Assembly: GCA_018257865.1 (NCBI GenBank)
Contig: JAEUBA010000042.1
Span: 186,001-250,000 of the forward strand
Length of the DNA: 64,000 nucleotides
Origin: Stereocaulon alpinum
Taxonomy: Eukaryota > Ascomycota > Lecanoromycetes > Lecanorales > Stereocaulaceae
Direction: 5' to 3'
Shown: piece by piece, positions 33,905 to 44,023 of the stretch
Numbering within the stretch: position 1 is the stretch's first letter
How the letters are laid out: each line of letters opens with the position of its first letter
The notes under the pieces: model-generated
Databases searched by the model: none
Told to the model about the DNA's origin: nothing
What the model saw: the letters and a program-made list of their open reading frames with translations, nothing else
Position numbers and translations under genes: made by a program

Positions 33905-36055
33905 CGAGCGCGACGTCTACAGGTTGAATTAAGGTGAGCGCTTCTAGGCGCTGGATATAGAGTGTTTAGTGATAGTGCGCTGAGGTTTTGGGGGTTGCGC
34001 TATGCGTGGTTCGTTGGCGCTGAATCCTCAGCTTGCGGTTCGTGAGCTGGATCGATATTGGCGAGCGCGAAGCCTGTAGGTTGAAATAAGGTGAGCGCTT
34101 TTCAGCGCTGAGTTTATAGGGTTGGGAGATAGTGCGCTGAGGTTTTGGGGGTTGCGCTGTGCGTGGTTCGTTGGCGCTGAATTCTCAGCTTGCGGTTAGT
34201 GAGCTGGATTGATATTAGCGAGCGCAGCGCCTGCAGGGTAGATTGAAGGAGGCGTTTCTAGGCGCTGGATGTAAAGGGTCTAGTGATAGTACGCTAAGAA
34301 TTTTGGGGTAGCGCTCTGCGTGGCTCTCCTAGTGTTGGAATATGCGGTTGAGGAGTTGTATCGAAATCGATGAGCGCGAGGCTTGCACGCTTTATAAACT
34401 TGAGCGCTTCTGGGCGCTGGTATTTAGAGGTGAGAAGGTAGTGCGCTGTGGATTTGGGGGTACCGCTGAGGATAGATGTCCTGGTATTGAGGTATATAAT
34501 TCAGTTGTCAGTTTGCGGTTAAGGAGCTGTATTGGCGAGCGCGGCGCCTGCAGGGTAGATTAAGGTAGGCGCTTCTCAGCGTTGGATATAGAGGGTTTGG
34601 TCATAGTACGTTAAAGATTTCGGGGTAGCGCTCTTCGTGGTTCTCCTAGTATTAAGATAGATAGGAGTTATCAGTTTACGGTTGGTAAGCTAGATCGGTA
34701 TTAACGAGCGCGGCGCCTATAGGGTAGCTTAAAGCAGGCGCTTTTCCGCGCCGAGTCTGCAGGGTTGGGAGATAGTGCGCTGAAAATCTAGGGATGGCGC
34801 TGTGGGTAGTTGACTGGTGTTAGTATTGGAGTGTATAGCTAAGCTATACTCGGAATCTATGAGCGCGAAACCTGTAGGTTTGAATAAAGTAGGCGCTTCT
34901 GGGCACTGGGTTTAGTAGGTTGGGAGGTAATACGCTAAAGCTTTGGGGGTGGCGCTATAGGTGGTTGTCCCGGTGTTGGTGTTGAGATGTCTGGTTGACT
35001 TGTTATCGTGCGGTTGAGGAGCTGTGTCGGATAGATCAGCGCGAGGCCTACCGGCTGAATAGGCAAGAGCGCTTCTAGGCACTGAATATAGGGATTGAGA
35101 TGTAGGTACGCTGGAGATTTAAGGCTGGCGCTGTAGGTGGTTCAGTGTTAAGATATATAGTTTTTTCACCGTGCGGTTAACGAGCGCTGTATTAAGACGG
35201 ACCAGCGCAACGTCTACGAGCTGAATAGGCGAGAGCGCTTCTGGGCGCTAGGAGTTAGGGGTGAGAAGATAGTGCGCTAGAGATTCGGGAGAGGCGCTGT
35301 AGGTAGTTCTTCTGGTATTAGTGTTGATATACGTCACGGTGCGGTTGATGAGCTGTATCTCAACCGACGAGCGCTATACCTGCGGGCTTAATGGACCTTA
35401 GCGCTTCTAGACACTGAAGCTTGGAGATGAGATAGAGGTGCGCTAGGAGTTTGGGAGTGGCGCTGTTAGTAGTTGTCCTGATGTTAAGATATATAGTTGA
35501 GGTTGCAGCTTGCGGGTAACAAACTGTATCAGAACGGACCAGCGCGACGCCTGCAAGTCGAATGGACAAGAGCGCTTATAGGCGCTAACTTTAAAAGGGT
35601 TGGAGATGGTGCGCTAGGCTTTTAGCGATGGCGCTGTAGGTAGTTGTCTTGGTGCTATGATCTACTGTTAGGATCTCCGCCACCGAGTCATATCGGATGG
35701 ACGAGCGTGACGCCTGCAAGTCGAATGGACAAGAGCGCTTATAAGCGCTGACTTTACAAGGTTTGGAGATAGTGCGCTAGACTCTTAGAGATAGCGCTGT
35801 AGGTAGTTGTCCTAGTAGCATAATCTCCAGTTGAGCTACCGCGCCACCAACGATTTGTATTGAACGGACGAGCGCGACGCCTGCAAGTTGAATGGACGAC
35901 AGCGCTGATAGGCGCTGACTTTACAAGGCTTAAAGATGGTGCGCTGGGGGTTTGGGAGTGGCGCTGTGTGTAGTTCTCCTGGTGTTGAGGTATGCGGTCA
36001 AGTCTTCAGCTCGCGGTCAATGAGCTGTATCGGACAGATGAGCACAACCTATCAA
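33905..36055. repeat. GCGC-motif tandem satellite, about 13 units of 152-177 bp
   Basis: Units start near 33905, 34062, 34219, 34371, 34536, 34705, 34860, 35037, 35203, 35368, 35540, 35702 and 35869, with a partial one at 36039. Each begins with a variant of CGAGCGCGACGCCTGCAGG and then has, in fixed order, GAGCGCTTCTAGGCGCTG (an AGCGC/GCGCT inverted repeat with a 6-base loop), GATAGTGCGCT, a G-rich segment ending in GGCGCTGT, a T-rich spacer and TTGCGGTTAAGGAGCTGTAT. Spacers vary while the GCGC cores are better kept, although some are broken by C-to-T type changes. There is no long ORF on either strand. This is a diverged satellite of unknown role. Confidence 0.93.
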
Positions 36056-36213
36056 CCTGGCTTAAATACTTTGATACTGTATCGGCCCCTGTTTGTCAAG
36101 TGACAGGCATAACCATTGCCAGTAGTCTAGTAGCGAAAGGTCCTGCAACTAGGTCTCCATATTTGCCGTTACTTTTGCACATTTCTGTCAGCCTCGAAGT
36201 CCTTTCCGCGCTT

Positions 36214-36343
36214 TGCGCATTCAAGATGAGCACTTCACTAAGGACATCCAGAGTGCGCATCAAATAACATTCATACTACAACTTGAATGCGCAACTAAGT
36301 CACGCTCTCCAGTGTATTGCGCACTGCGCACTAAACATGCGCA
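36214..36343. repeat. Cluster of six TGCGCA palindromes
   Basis: TGCGCA occurs at 36214, 36254, 36288, 36318, 36325 and 36338, six copies in 130 bases where about one per 4 kb is expected at random. The flanks differ, so this is a motif cluster and not a continuation of the satellite unit, though both are built on GCGC. A TATAAAAG lies about 50 bases downstream (36391). Confidence 0.8.
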
Positions 36344-37391
36344 TTCTACATCGCGCTCAAGATACATATTGCACAACACCGCAGCAAGACTATAAAAGAT
36401 GTGAATTTTCCCAATTACAGCAGTGATTCAAGACTTGTTTTCCACTTCCAATCTGTCAACCCCCAGATTGAATGGTTCCTGCTGCTGCACATTAAACTTC
36501 TCTACCTTCTACGAACTCAAATCAATTGTTACTTCACGATGATGCAAGAAAATGTGATATACGAATTGGAACAGGCCCAGTATATACATCAAGCCTGCTC
36601 TGACCTCTCTATGGCTCTGGCTAGACCTACTGTACCCCCATTCTAAATGATACATAAGTTGAGACCAACAAAGTGACTTTTGGAATCTTGGTAACGCCAT
36701 CATGCAGCCATTTGCGGTAATAGGCAAATTCTACATCTTTTGCGCTTCTTCTTTATCATGGAGAAACGTATTATGAAATCTCTTACATTCTTCCATCCTC
36801 CCAGCTCCGATCGAAACGTTCTTCAGACGTATAATCAGCTAAGAAAGTACTGAGCAAACGATAAGACACAAAAATGATGTCCCTAATGCTCGAGTACGAA
36901 GATGCCAATGCTCGTTGTTCATCAATTAGAAGTTGCTCTCAGGCACATGATGTTCATAGATTCGAGCTTGTTCCTTTCTCTTTTGCAAATAAAGTAACTC
37001 TTCACCTTTATACGTAGTCATTGATTCTCAAGAACGTTTAAAAGACCATCAGCTCCCATCTCCCTCCACCACTTCACGCCCCCCCTAATCGCAACCGCAG
37101 CATCCACACTCCCCCTCCAACCCACCTCATCCCTAACCGGATACCCTCTCTCAACCTCTTACTCCACACGCACAAGCTCCCCAACCATTCCTAATGCAAT
37201 GGCCTACCTCCGTACTTATATAGCTCTCTATAAACGATATGATTCCCTGCGATTCGAGATCTCCCTTTCGCTTCATCAGGAAGCAATATCCGGACCCAGG
37301 CAACTTGCGAAGCACATCCTCTGCCCCTCAGAAGAACCACACGTGCATTCTTAACGTGACGTAAGCAGCCAAATAATGCAATAGCCCAACT
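36344..37391. other. Intergenic after the palindrome cluster
   Basis: A 50-codon forward frame from ATG 37200 (MAYLRTYIALYKRYDSLRFE) continues an upstream open frame without ATG and looks weakly coding. No family is known. The rest is AT-rich with nothing recognised. Confidence 0.35.
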
Positions 37392-37712
37392 CTAAATCCT
37401 ATACCTCGCCTCCCGTTCTCCGGAGGATGTATTAGCCTGATTAGTTGGGGAAACAAGGATAGCGCTTAGGAAGACAGGGTCGCTGAGGGATTTTGGGGAG
37501 GGAACTATGTAGAGGGGTAGAGAGGTAGAATGGGGGACATTCTTGAGGGCGTGAGATGTGGCTTGAGAGGGGGCTGTGTATGGTGAGGAATTAGTGTTCG
37601 TTTTGCTTTGGACATCAAATGGGGGTGTGATATGCCGTTTTCGAGTACATCTTGCGGAGAATGCTCCTACAGAAGGTTTTTGATACTTATGAAATGGTCG
37701 GGGTCGGGACAT
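37392..37712 (-). CDS. Hypothetical small basic protein
   Basis: A reverse ORF of 106 aa from ATG 37712 (MSRPRPFHKYQKPSVGAFSA). The N-terminal half is basic (RCTRKRHITPP) and the rest Ser/Thr/Pro-rich and disordered. There is no motif, paralog or neighbour to support a function, so it may be a chance ORF. It lies beside a tRNA-synthetase relic. Confidence 0.3.
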   Translation of the reverse strand: MSRPRPFHKYQKPSVGAFSARCTRKRHITPPFDVQSKTNTNSSPYTAPSQATSHALKNVPHSTSLPLYIVPSPKSLSDPVFLSAILVSPTNQANTSSGEREARYRI

Positions 37713-37824
37713 TGCAACGATAGGGGTTTGGGAGTGGAATGAGGAATAGGAGACGGAGTGGACAGACGGTAAATTAGACTCGATGATAGGCAAGTGCCGC
37801 AGCTAGCATAGCTATGAGGCCTTT

Positions 37825-38300
37825 TCATTGACTCCAAGGAGCGAAACTCGTACCCTTCATATAGAGAATGATAGCCATATCGCGGATGTCGTCATACTTC
37901 ATGATCCAGGCCAGGAAACGCTCTGATCCCATGCCCCAACCGGTGGTCTGCAACTACGTCCCCCTTTGTCTCCTTCGCGAATGTCCAATACCATTGATAC
38001 TTGTCTTTGGAAATTTTGTGCATCTTGAGAGCCTCGCTCTCTTCGCCAAGCATACAAGTGTCGTTGACCAAGTCCGAGGACTTCGCCAGGGCTGGATAAA
38101 AATCCGCATAGAGCGCTTTAGTGTTGTTCGCTTTAGGGACAAAGGCTTGAAAGCATGGAACTTTCGAGCTGGTAAATTTGGGTAAGCCAGACGGCACCGC
38201 CAAATTTCTTTTATTCAAATCCGCTCGCTAACACGGGTGAGGGTGCGACCTTTAATGTGGTCCGTTGGGATAGTGTACTGCCAGGCATCAGCCTCATCGT
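37825..38300 (-). pseudogene. Asparaginyl-tRNA synthetase relic (class II)
   Basis: Reverse-strand pieces in different frames match the C-terminal half of asparaginyl-tRNA synthetases. FGGAVWLTQIYQLESSML (about 38185, compare YLTQSSQLYLE) comes first, then ESEALKMHKISKDKYQWYW (about 38000). The class II motif 3 region follows: GWGMGSERFLAWIMKYDDIR (about 37920), where the family reads GxGxGxER...IRD. The pieces are in the right order but need at least two frame changes with no splice signals between them, and no complete ORF exists. It is a dead partial copy of a housekeeping gene next to the satellite; the active gene must be elsewhere. Confidence 0.65.
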
Positions 38301-38876
38301 CCATCTTCTAGAGCAACAAGGCGTCCGTCAGAATGATGCGCGGAAAGTGATCACCATTGTCCCCGGCGGTGGAGAGAAGATCATTGACATGGGATGTGGC
38401 GTGGATGACACTGCGGATGACTTTGGCGTGTTTGCTCAATATGTGCAAGCCAGAAAGACGACATAGCGGTCCTCTATATATATATATTTATAACTATCCA
38501 TATTTCCGAGCAGCTCGCGTCCAGCGTGACAGAATTGATTAGGTGTATGGAACGGGGATCCTCACCACAGAATGAACAGCCGATGTAGTACGCGCCACTG
38601 AATCCATATTCAATCCGGAGAGCCTATCCAAGGCTAAATTACATGTGACGGGCGACATAGGTCTTGTCACCGTAAAGACATTATGCACGGGCTCCGGTTA
38701 GATCCAAGACCCATTGTGAATGGATAGAATCAGTCGTTACTGGGATCAAAGCATGCATGAACCCTATCTGATTACGGAAGAATTCTGTGCTACCGTGGAA
38801 GAGTGTGTCTTGAAGGTGAAGACTGCTTTATAGCAAGGACATTATATGGCTTCTAGAAAGTGCATGCTGGGTGCTG
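38301..38876. other. Intergenic between relic and HIT gene
   Basis: A small TA-rich run lies at 38475-38491. A forward ORF (38257-38466) overlaps the edge of the synthetase relic and has no motif. Nothing else was seen. Confidence 0.4.
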
Positions 38877-39881
38877 CTATATCGTAGGTACCATGATCTC
38901 ATTCTGTTGCACATAGAGCAAAGATAACTGCTGCGCTGTTTTTGTCATTGAATCGGGATCAGCTGTCAGAGGCCCGGATTTGGTGGTAAGAAAGCCCTGA
39001 TAGGTTTGTTGGAAGGGTGCAGGGGCTACAGTAGGAACAAGAAGCTGTTCTTGCGATGTCAACTGGTCATGCACTGGGACCAGCTTAACGTGGGCATAGT
39101 CGATTTCGTAGCCTTCCAAAAACATACCACAACGCTCGACACCAAAAGCCTGCTTGAGATGTTGGGCGACTTGATGCGCGGCTTGAACAATCTTTGCAAA
39201 GTCTTCGTCTTCGAGTCCGAATACATCGCTGCTGAGATGCTTGCGCGGAATAACTACCGTGTACCCAGGAGTGTTTCCAAATGGTGTCAAGAAGGCAATA
39301 TGGGCTTCGTCCTCCCAGACACGCCATTGCGGCAAATCACCGCGAACGATGCAAGCGAAGATGTTCTGATCCGATGCGTCACCGTCGAAGCGGTTGTTGA
39401 AGGGTTCCACAATGCCTGTGCAAGCTGCAATACGGGTTCGAGTCTCTTCGAGGAAGGCGTCCACCATCTTTGGCCCGTTCTTCGAAGTGAGATAGCCGGG
39501 ATAATTGGCGTCGTATTCGTCTTCGTGATGGACGATTGGCTTCCATTGCTTGCTGAGGCCATGCAGAGGGATGAGGGAGATGATACCACTACCATCACAC
39601 GTCAATCCGCAGCGGTGAGTATGGAAGCCAGAGTTCAGAGTTGCAGAAATTCGACGCACGGTATGCATGACTTCCAAGAATGTCATCAAGGGTAGCGACA
39701 TAAGCTTGCCAACGCTGTGTAGAATGACATGAACATGCCCGGGAGTTGTTGGATATCGTGTCAACCCAGCAGTTACAAGCGTATCCCGATAAATGACATG
39801 CTGCGGTAGCAGGTGTGTGGGATCCATCTTCTGCCTGTCCGCGAGTGAGTGTGTACCAGGTTTCGAATGTTTGAATCTCAT
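38877..39881 (-). CDS. Tandem HIT-like protein with degenerate triad
   Basis: A reverse ORF of 334 aa from ATG 39881; the open frame extends a little upstream without ATG and a later ATG (39827) is also possible. Two HIT-type folds follow one another. The first (about 30-120) has VIYRDTLVTAGL, PTTPGHVHVILHS and FLEVMHTVRRISATLN. The second (about 170-280) has IFACIVRGDLPQWRVWEDEA, GNTPGYTVVIPRKHLSSDVF and DYAHVKLVPVH. In HIT hydrolases the active site is H-x-H-x-H; here the best match is AHVKLVPVH, with the middle and last His of the triad replaced, and the first domain has none. Hydrolase activity (AMP-lysine or Ap3A type) is therefore doubtful. It lies 1.2 kb from, and divergent to, the NRPS-like gene. 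Confidence 0.75.
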   Translation of the reverse strand: MRFKHSKPGTHSLADRQKMDPTHLLPQHVIYRDTLVTAGLTRYPTTPGHVHVILHSVGKLMSLPLMTFLEVMHTVRRISATLNSGFHTHRCGLTCDGSGIISLIPLHGLSKQWKPIVHHEDEYDANYPGYLTSKNGPKMVDAFLEETRTRIAACTGIVEPFNNRFDGDASDQNIFACIVRGDLPQWRVWEDEAHIAFLTPFGNTPGYTVVIPRKHLSSDVFGLEDEDFAKIVQAAHQVAQHLKQAFGVERCGMFLEGYEIDYAHVKLVPVHDQLTSQEQLLVPTVAPAPFQQTYQGFLTTKSGPLTADPDSMTKTAQQLSLLYVQQNEIMVPTI

Positions 39882-41134
39882 ATATTGCAGGAAGCTGGCA
39901 AACGAATATGATGCCACTCGACAATCGGCGCATGCGACAATGTTCCAGGGCTTCGCTAATGCTTATCGAGTGAGTACTGTCTAGACGCCCAGTGGTCACC
40001 TACTCACTTAGTATTTGAGCTGGTGACAGGTTGAAGGTGTGGATTCGGGAGAAGAACTTCTTGGCAGGGGCAACGGGAGCCCCTATCACAGCACTCAGCC
40101 TTGTAAGGCTGTGCCAACATCGTCATGTGGCAAATTGCTCCAGGGCAGTACCTAGAAGCATAAAATTAACTTCTACACGAGATGTCGGATTCAGTGCACA
40201 CATGGCCTGGTGCATGCTGTAATGCTGACTGAGTGGAGTAGGATGTTCCTGGATCACGGTCACAATAAGCCTGTGCTACAGGAGGAAGCTGGAGATAACA
40301 CCAGGCAATTCCAATGTAGGGATGGCTCCGATCCATGTCTTCGCAACCGCTCAGTATCCGGAATATTGTTCCCAAATTAATGCTGCAGTTACGACCGATC
40401 GTTGCATATGCATGCATCAAGTACTGCAAAGATCCACAAGGTTTCAACGAATTCCACCAACCAAGGTCAACTTTCAAATGTGAATGTGTCTTCTGCCACA
40501 AGGATGCTCGCTGGGAAGTTCGCGCTTCACTTGAAGCATAAGGCTTCGTGAAGTCATGCGTCAAGCACGATGCTAAATTCCCTTTCCGCTTGTTGAGTAG
40601 TCGGATGTTGGTATGCCCGTCCATGCAGAGTTTCACCCTCTTAGGCGAGATATCAAATGGCACCACAGCGGACATCGGGTTTTAGCAGTATGCGAAACAT
40701 CGTGACGGATACATGCCACGTACATGAGGCAGAGCCACGGCAAGGCATTGAGTTTCCTGTTGAGGTTTAGCGCTAACCTCACTTCGATCCGACAATTAGC
40801 TATGTATGCTCCAGCATGTCACACAGTAACAAGATTTTATTTACCATCGAGCGCAAATCTCCGATGTTGATATGCTCAGAATAGTAATAACCTCCGCGAT
40901 CCGCGCTATTCTAAATTCGCACGTCAGATTACAGACCGATAGAACATTGTCACTTGACAAACGTCTCGACATAAACCGCCCTAATTTACCATAAGTTGCT
41001 GATACCTTGGTTACACGTCTTCTTGACTTAAATACTACGTAAATCAAAAAGCAATTTCCGTGGCTATCATCGACATCAAGCAAGACTTAGGGCGCATAGT
41101 TGTCAAATAATGGTGAGGGTGTACAAGTTTAGTC
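39882..41134. other. Intergenic, divergent promoters of HIT and NRPS-like genes
   Basis: A reverse 169-codon ORF (40166-40675) and several shorter ones have no motif. The region should carry both promoters; no named operator was recognised. Confidence 0.4.
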
Positions 41135-44023
41135 ATGGAGATTCAGAATCTGTATCAGCTTTTCCAGAAGAGTGCGGGATACGAGACCGGCATCACGATC
41201 CACCCGTTGAACTCTAAGTCTCCGCCAAAGCATATCGGCTATCTAGAGCTGTTCGAGAGAGCCAGGCTCGACGCATTCAAGATCGAAGCAGTTCCCGGGA
41301 TCAAGTCCGACACTGTTGTGCTATTGCACTTCCATCAACATGAGGACAGCATTCGTTGGTTCTGGGCTGTAATTGTTGCGGGCTATGTTCCTGCCATCTC
41401 GCCACCCTTCACGAACAATCATGACCAGCGGAAGAAGCACTTGGCTCACCTTTCGCAGCTGTTGAAAACCCCAGTTATACTGACCACGGAGGCCCTCATT
41501 CCCGAGTTTCTGGAGCAAGACTTGCATCGGATTCATGCTGTGGAAAGTCTCGATCGGAACTTCAATAGCAATGGGCCATCTAAGCGATCCTCTGCCTCTG
41601 CATGCTCTAGAGTGTTGGATCTCAGTATCAAAGACTCAGACTTCACTAACCACAAAACAGGCGCGAGCTCAACTACGTCGAGTAACATACTACCCTTCAG
41701 AACATTTCCAGCTGGCTATGATAAGCTACCGGAAGATCTAGCTGTTCTGATGCTAACGTCTGGAAGCTCTGGCAACGCTAAAGCAGTCTGTCTTCGACAC
41801 GGACAGATCATCCATGCTACCAACGGCAGAATCACTTTTCACAAGACAAGTAGCAAGGACGTCTTCTTCAGTTGGATAGGCTTGGACCATGTTGCTAATC
41901 TCACTGAAATTCATCTCCACGCCATGCTTCTCGGAGCCAACCAAGTCCACGTCGCGGCATCAGACGTCCTTGTCGATCCGCTTCTCTTCCTACGCCTTCT
42001 CCAAGAGCATCGAATAACGTACACATTTGCTCCCGGCTTCTTCTTGTCGACTTTGATACGAGCTCTAGGTCAAGACCAGTCCACCAAGTTCGACTTGAGT
42101 TGCTTCAAAGTTTTCATTACTGGAGCCGAAGCGATCCGAACAGAGCCTTGTGTCGCTTTGACTGACCTTCTACAAACTCATGGAACCAACAACAACTTCA
42201 TTCGACCGGGTGTTGGTATGACCGAAATATGCGCAGGGGCAATCTACAGCAAGATCTGCCCAGAATACGACAAGAGTAAGGGCTTGGAATATGTGGCAAA
42301 CGGCACTTGTACACCAGCCATCCAATTGCGCATCCACTCTCTCAATGACAATGAACCCTTGGAGAATGGAGAAATAGGCGAGCTTCAACTTCACGGCCCG
42401 GCTGTATTTACAGAGTACTATAACAACAAGAAGGCTACCGAAGAAGCATTCACTAAAGACGGGTGGTTCAGGACTGGTGACAAAGCCTTTATTGACGCTG
42501 ATGGCCAGCTCAACATTGCTGGCAGAGCCAAGGAGACCATCATAATCAATGGCATCAACTACCTTCCTATCGATATCGAAACTGCCATCGAAGAAGCTTC
42601 GATACCGGGCGTGACGCCTTCATACACGGTAGCTTTTGCCGATCGACCAGAAGGTTCCAATACCGAAGTCGCTTCCATTGTGTACCTCCCCGAAAACGAG
42701 AACCTCGACCCAGAAACAAGAACCCACATCCATGATACCATCGCAAATATGTGTGTCAATGTCTGCGGCGTTCGTCCACATGAAGTCTTTCCCGTGGACA
42801 AGGAAACCCTACCAAAGTCGTCACTAGGCAAGATATCCCGCGCCAAAGTCCAGACAGCCTACAAGACTGGTGCACTTGCTCATTTCCAATTAGCGAATAC
42901 AGAATCGATCAGGAAGTATCGAATATCTCAAATAAAGCCTCCTACAAGTGACGTGGAGAAGCTTCTCTTCGGTCTCTTCACCTCCCAGCACGACGTCCCA
43001 AGTGAAACCCTCGGAATCACAGACAACCTCCTCGCCTATGGTCTTGACTCCATTGCCCTGGTCAAATTTACCTCCCTGCTCCAATCCGAGCTGAAACTAT
43101 CGATCCCCATGTCCCTCCCTCTTCTCCACCCAACGATCCAAACCATGGCTCTCGCACTCGAAGATCTCCAAGAACCAAAAACATACAACCCTTTCGTCCC
43201 ACTCCGAACAACCGGCACCAAAGCCCCTCTCTGGCTGATCCACCCAGGTACAGGCGACATTCTCGTCTTTCTGAACCTGGCCCAGTATTTCACTGACCGC
43301 CCCGTCTACGCTCTCCGCGCTTGCGGCTTCAGCCCAGGCGAAGCGCCATTCGTCAGTATCGAAGAAGCTGTCGGCATCTATCATGACGCGATCAAGAGAG
43401 TACAACCAACTGGCCCATACGCAATAGCAGCCTACTCATTCGGCTCCATTCTCGCCTTTGAGCTCGCGAAAATGCTTGAAAACGAAGGGAAAGCGGTCTC
43501 CTTTCTCGGCGTCATCGATCTACCGCCGCACATCGCACCCCGTATGCGTGAGCTAGACTTCGTGGATGTCCTTCTCCATCTGTCCTATTTCATCGGCTTG
43601 ATGGAGGAAGCGGATGCGGAGTCGATGTCTGAGATCATTCAGTTGTACACCCACGACCAAGTCCTCGATCACATCATACATCAAGCTCCACCTGGGCGTA
43701 TGCAGGAACTCGGTCTCGACAAAGAGAAGCTTGGAGATTGGGTCGGGGCCTCTCTGGCGCTGCAGTCACTCGGAAAGCATTTCGAGCCAAGTGGGACGGT
43801 GACCTGTATGGATGTCTTTGTTGCAGGGCCATGGAAGGGTGGCTTCGGTGTTGAAAGTCGGGAGGAGTGGAGGTCTAAGTGGTTGGAGCCTTGGAAAGAG
43901 TTCGTGGGTAGTGAGGTCAGATTCCACGATGTGGAGGGGGCGCATTATACCATGATGGATAAGGAGCATGTGCATGGATTTCAGAAGAAATTGAAGGTGG
44001 CTTTGGCGGGTAGAGGAATTTGA
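41135..44023 (+). CDS. NRPS-like A-T-TE synthetase, aryl-pyruvate dimerising type
   Basis: Single exon, 962 aa, with three domains and no condensation domain. Adenylation (about 1-590) has LMLTSGSSGNAKAVCLRH, WIGLDHVANLTEIHLHAM, GVGMTEICAGAIYS, GWFRTGDKA and LPKSSLGKISRAK. The carrier (about 600-685) has LLAYGLDSIALV, with the phosphopantetheine Ser at about 639. The thioesterase (about 700-960) has AYSFGSILAFELA (nucleophile Ser about 768), IDLPPH (Asp about 795) and EGAHYTMM (His about 937). Size and order match the TdiA/MelA/ApvA/atromentin-synthetase group, which adenylates indole-, phenyl- or hydroxyphenylpyruvate and joins two units into a quinone or furanone. Which product is made cannot be told. 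There is no prenyltransferase, methyltransferase, P450 or cluster regulator nearby, so the locus is an orphan. Confidence 0.9.
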   Translation: MEIQNLYQLFQKSAGYETGITIHPLNSKSPPKHIGYLELFERARLDAFKIEAVPGIKSDTVVLLHFHQHEDSIRWFWAVIVAGYVPAISPPFTNNHDQRKKHLAHLSQLLKTPVILTTEALIPEFLEQDLHRIHAVESLDRNFNSNGPSKRSSASACSRVLDLSIKDSDFTNHKTGASSTTSSNILPFRTFPAGYDKLPEDLAVLMLTSGSSGNAKAVCLRHGQIIHATNGRITFHKTSSKDVFFSWIGLDHVANLTEIHLHAMLLGANQVHVAASDVLVDPLLFLRLLQEHRITYTFAPGFFLSTLIRALGQDQSTKFDLSCFKVFITGAEAIRTEPCVALTDLLQTHGTNNNFIRPGVGMTEICAGAIYSKICPEYDKSKGLEYVANGTCTPAIQLRIHSLNDNEPLENGEIGELQLHGPAVFTEYYNNKKATEEAFTKDGWFRTGDKAFIDADGQLNIAGRAKETIIINGINYLPIDIETAIEEASIPGVTPSYTVAFADRPEGSNTEVASIVYLPENENLDPETRTHIHDTIANMCVNVCGVRPHEVFPVDKETLPKSSLGKISRAKVQTAYKTGALAHFQLANTESIRKYRISQIKPPTSDVEKLLFGLFTSQHDVPSETLGITDNLLAYGLDSIALVKFTSLLQSELKLSIPMSLPLLHPTIQTMALALEDLQEPKTYNPFVPLRTTGTKAPLWLIHPGTGDILVFLNLAQYFTDRPVYALRACGFSPGEAPFVSIEEAVGIYHDAIKRVQPTGPYAIAAYSFGSILAFELAKMLENEGKAVSFLGVIDLPPHIAPRMRELDFVDVLLHLSYFIGLMEEADAESMSEIIQLYTHDQVLDHIIHQAPPGRMQELGLDKEKLGDWVGASLALQSLGKHFEPSGTVTCMDVFVAGPWKGGFGVESREEWRSKWLEPWKEFVGSEVRFHDVEGAHYTMMDKEHVHGFQKKLKVALAGRGI

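Noticed and set aside
33905..36055. CRISPR array
   Set aside because: Units are far too long and diverged, spacers are not unique, and the genome is eukaryotic.
36401..36646. Small ORF just after a TATA-like box
   Set aside because: Begins with GTG, not ATG, and has no motif; the box alone is not enough.
38257..38466. Forward ORF with GGGEKIIDMGCGVDDTADD resembling a methyltransferase motif
   Set aside because: Too short (69 codons), no further motif, and it overlaps the edge of the reverse synthetase relic.
39006..39695. Forward 229-codon ORF
   Set aside because: Antisense to the HIT-like gene, which has clear family motifs on the other strand.
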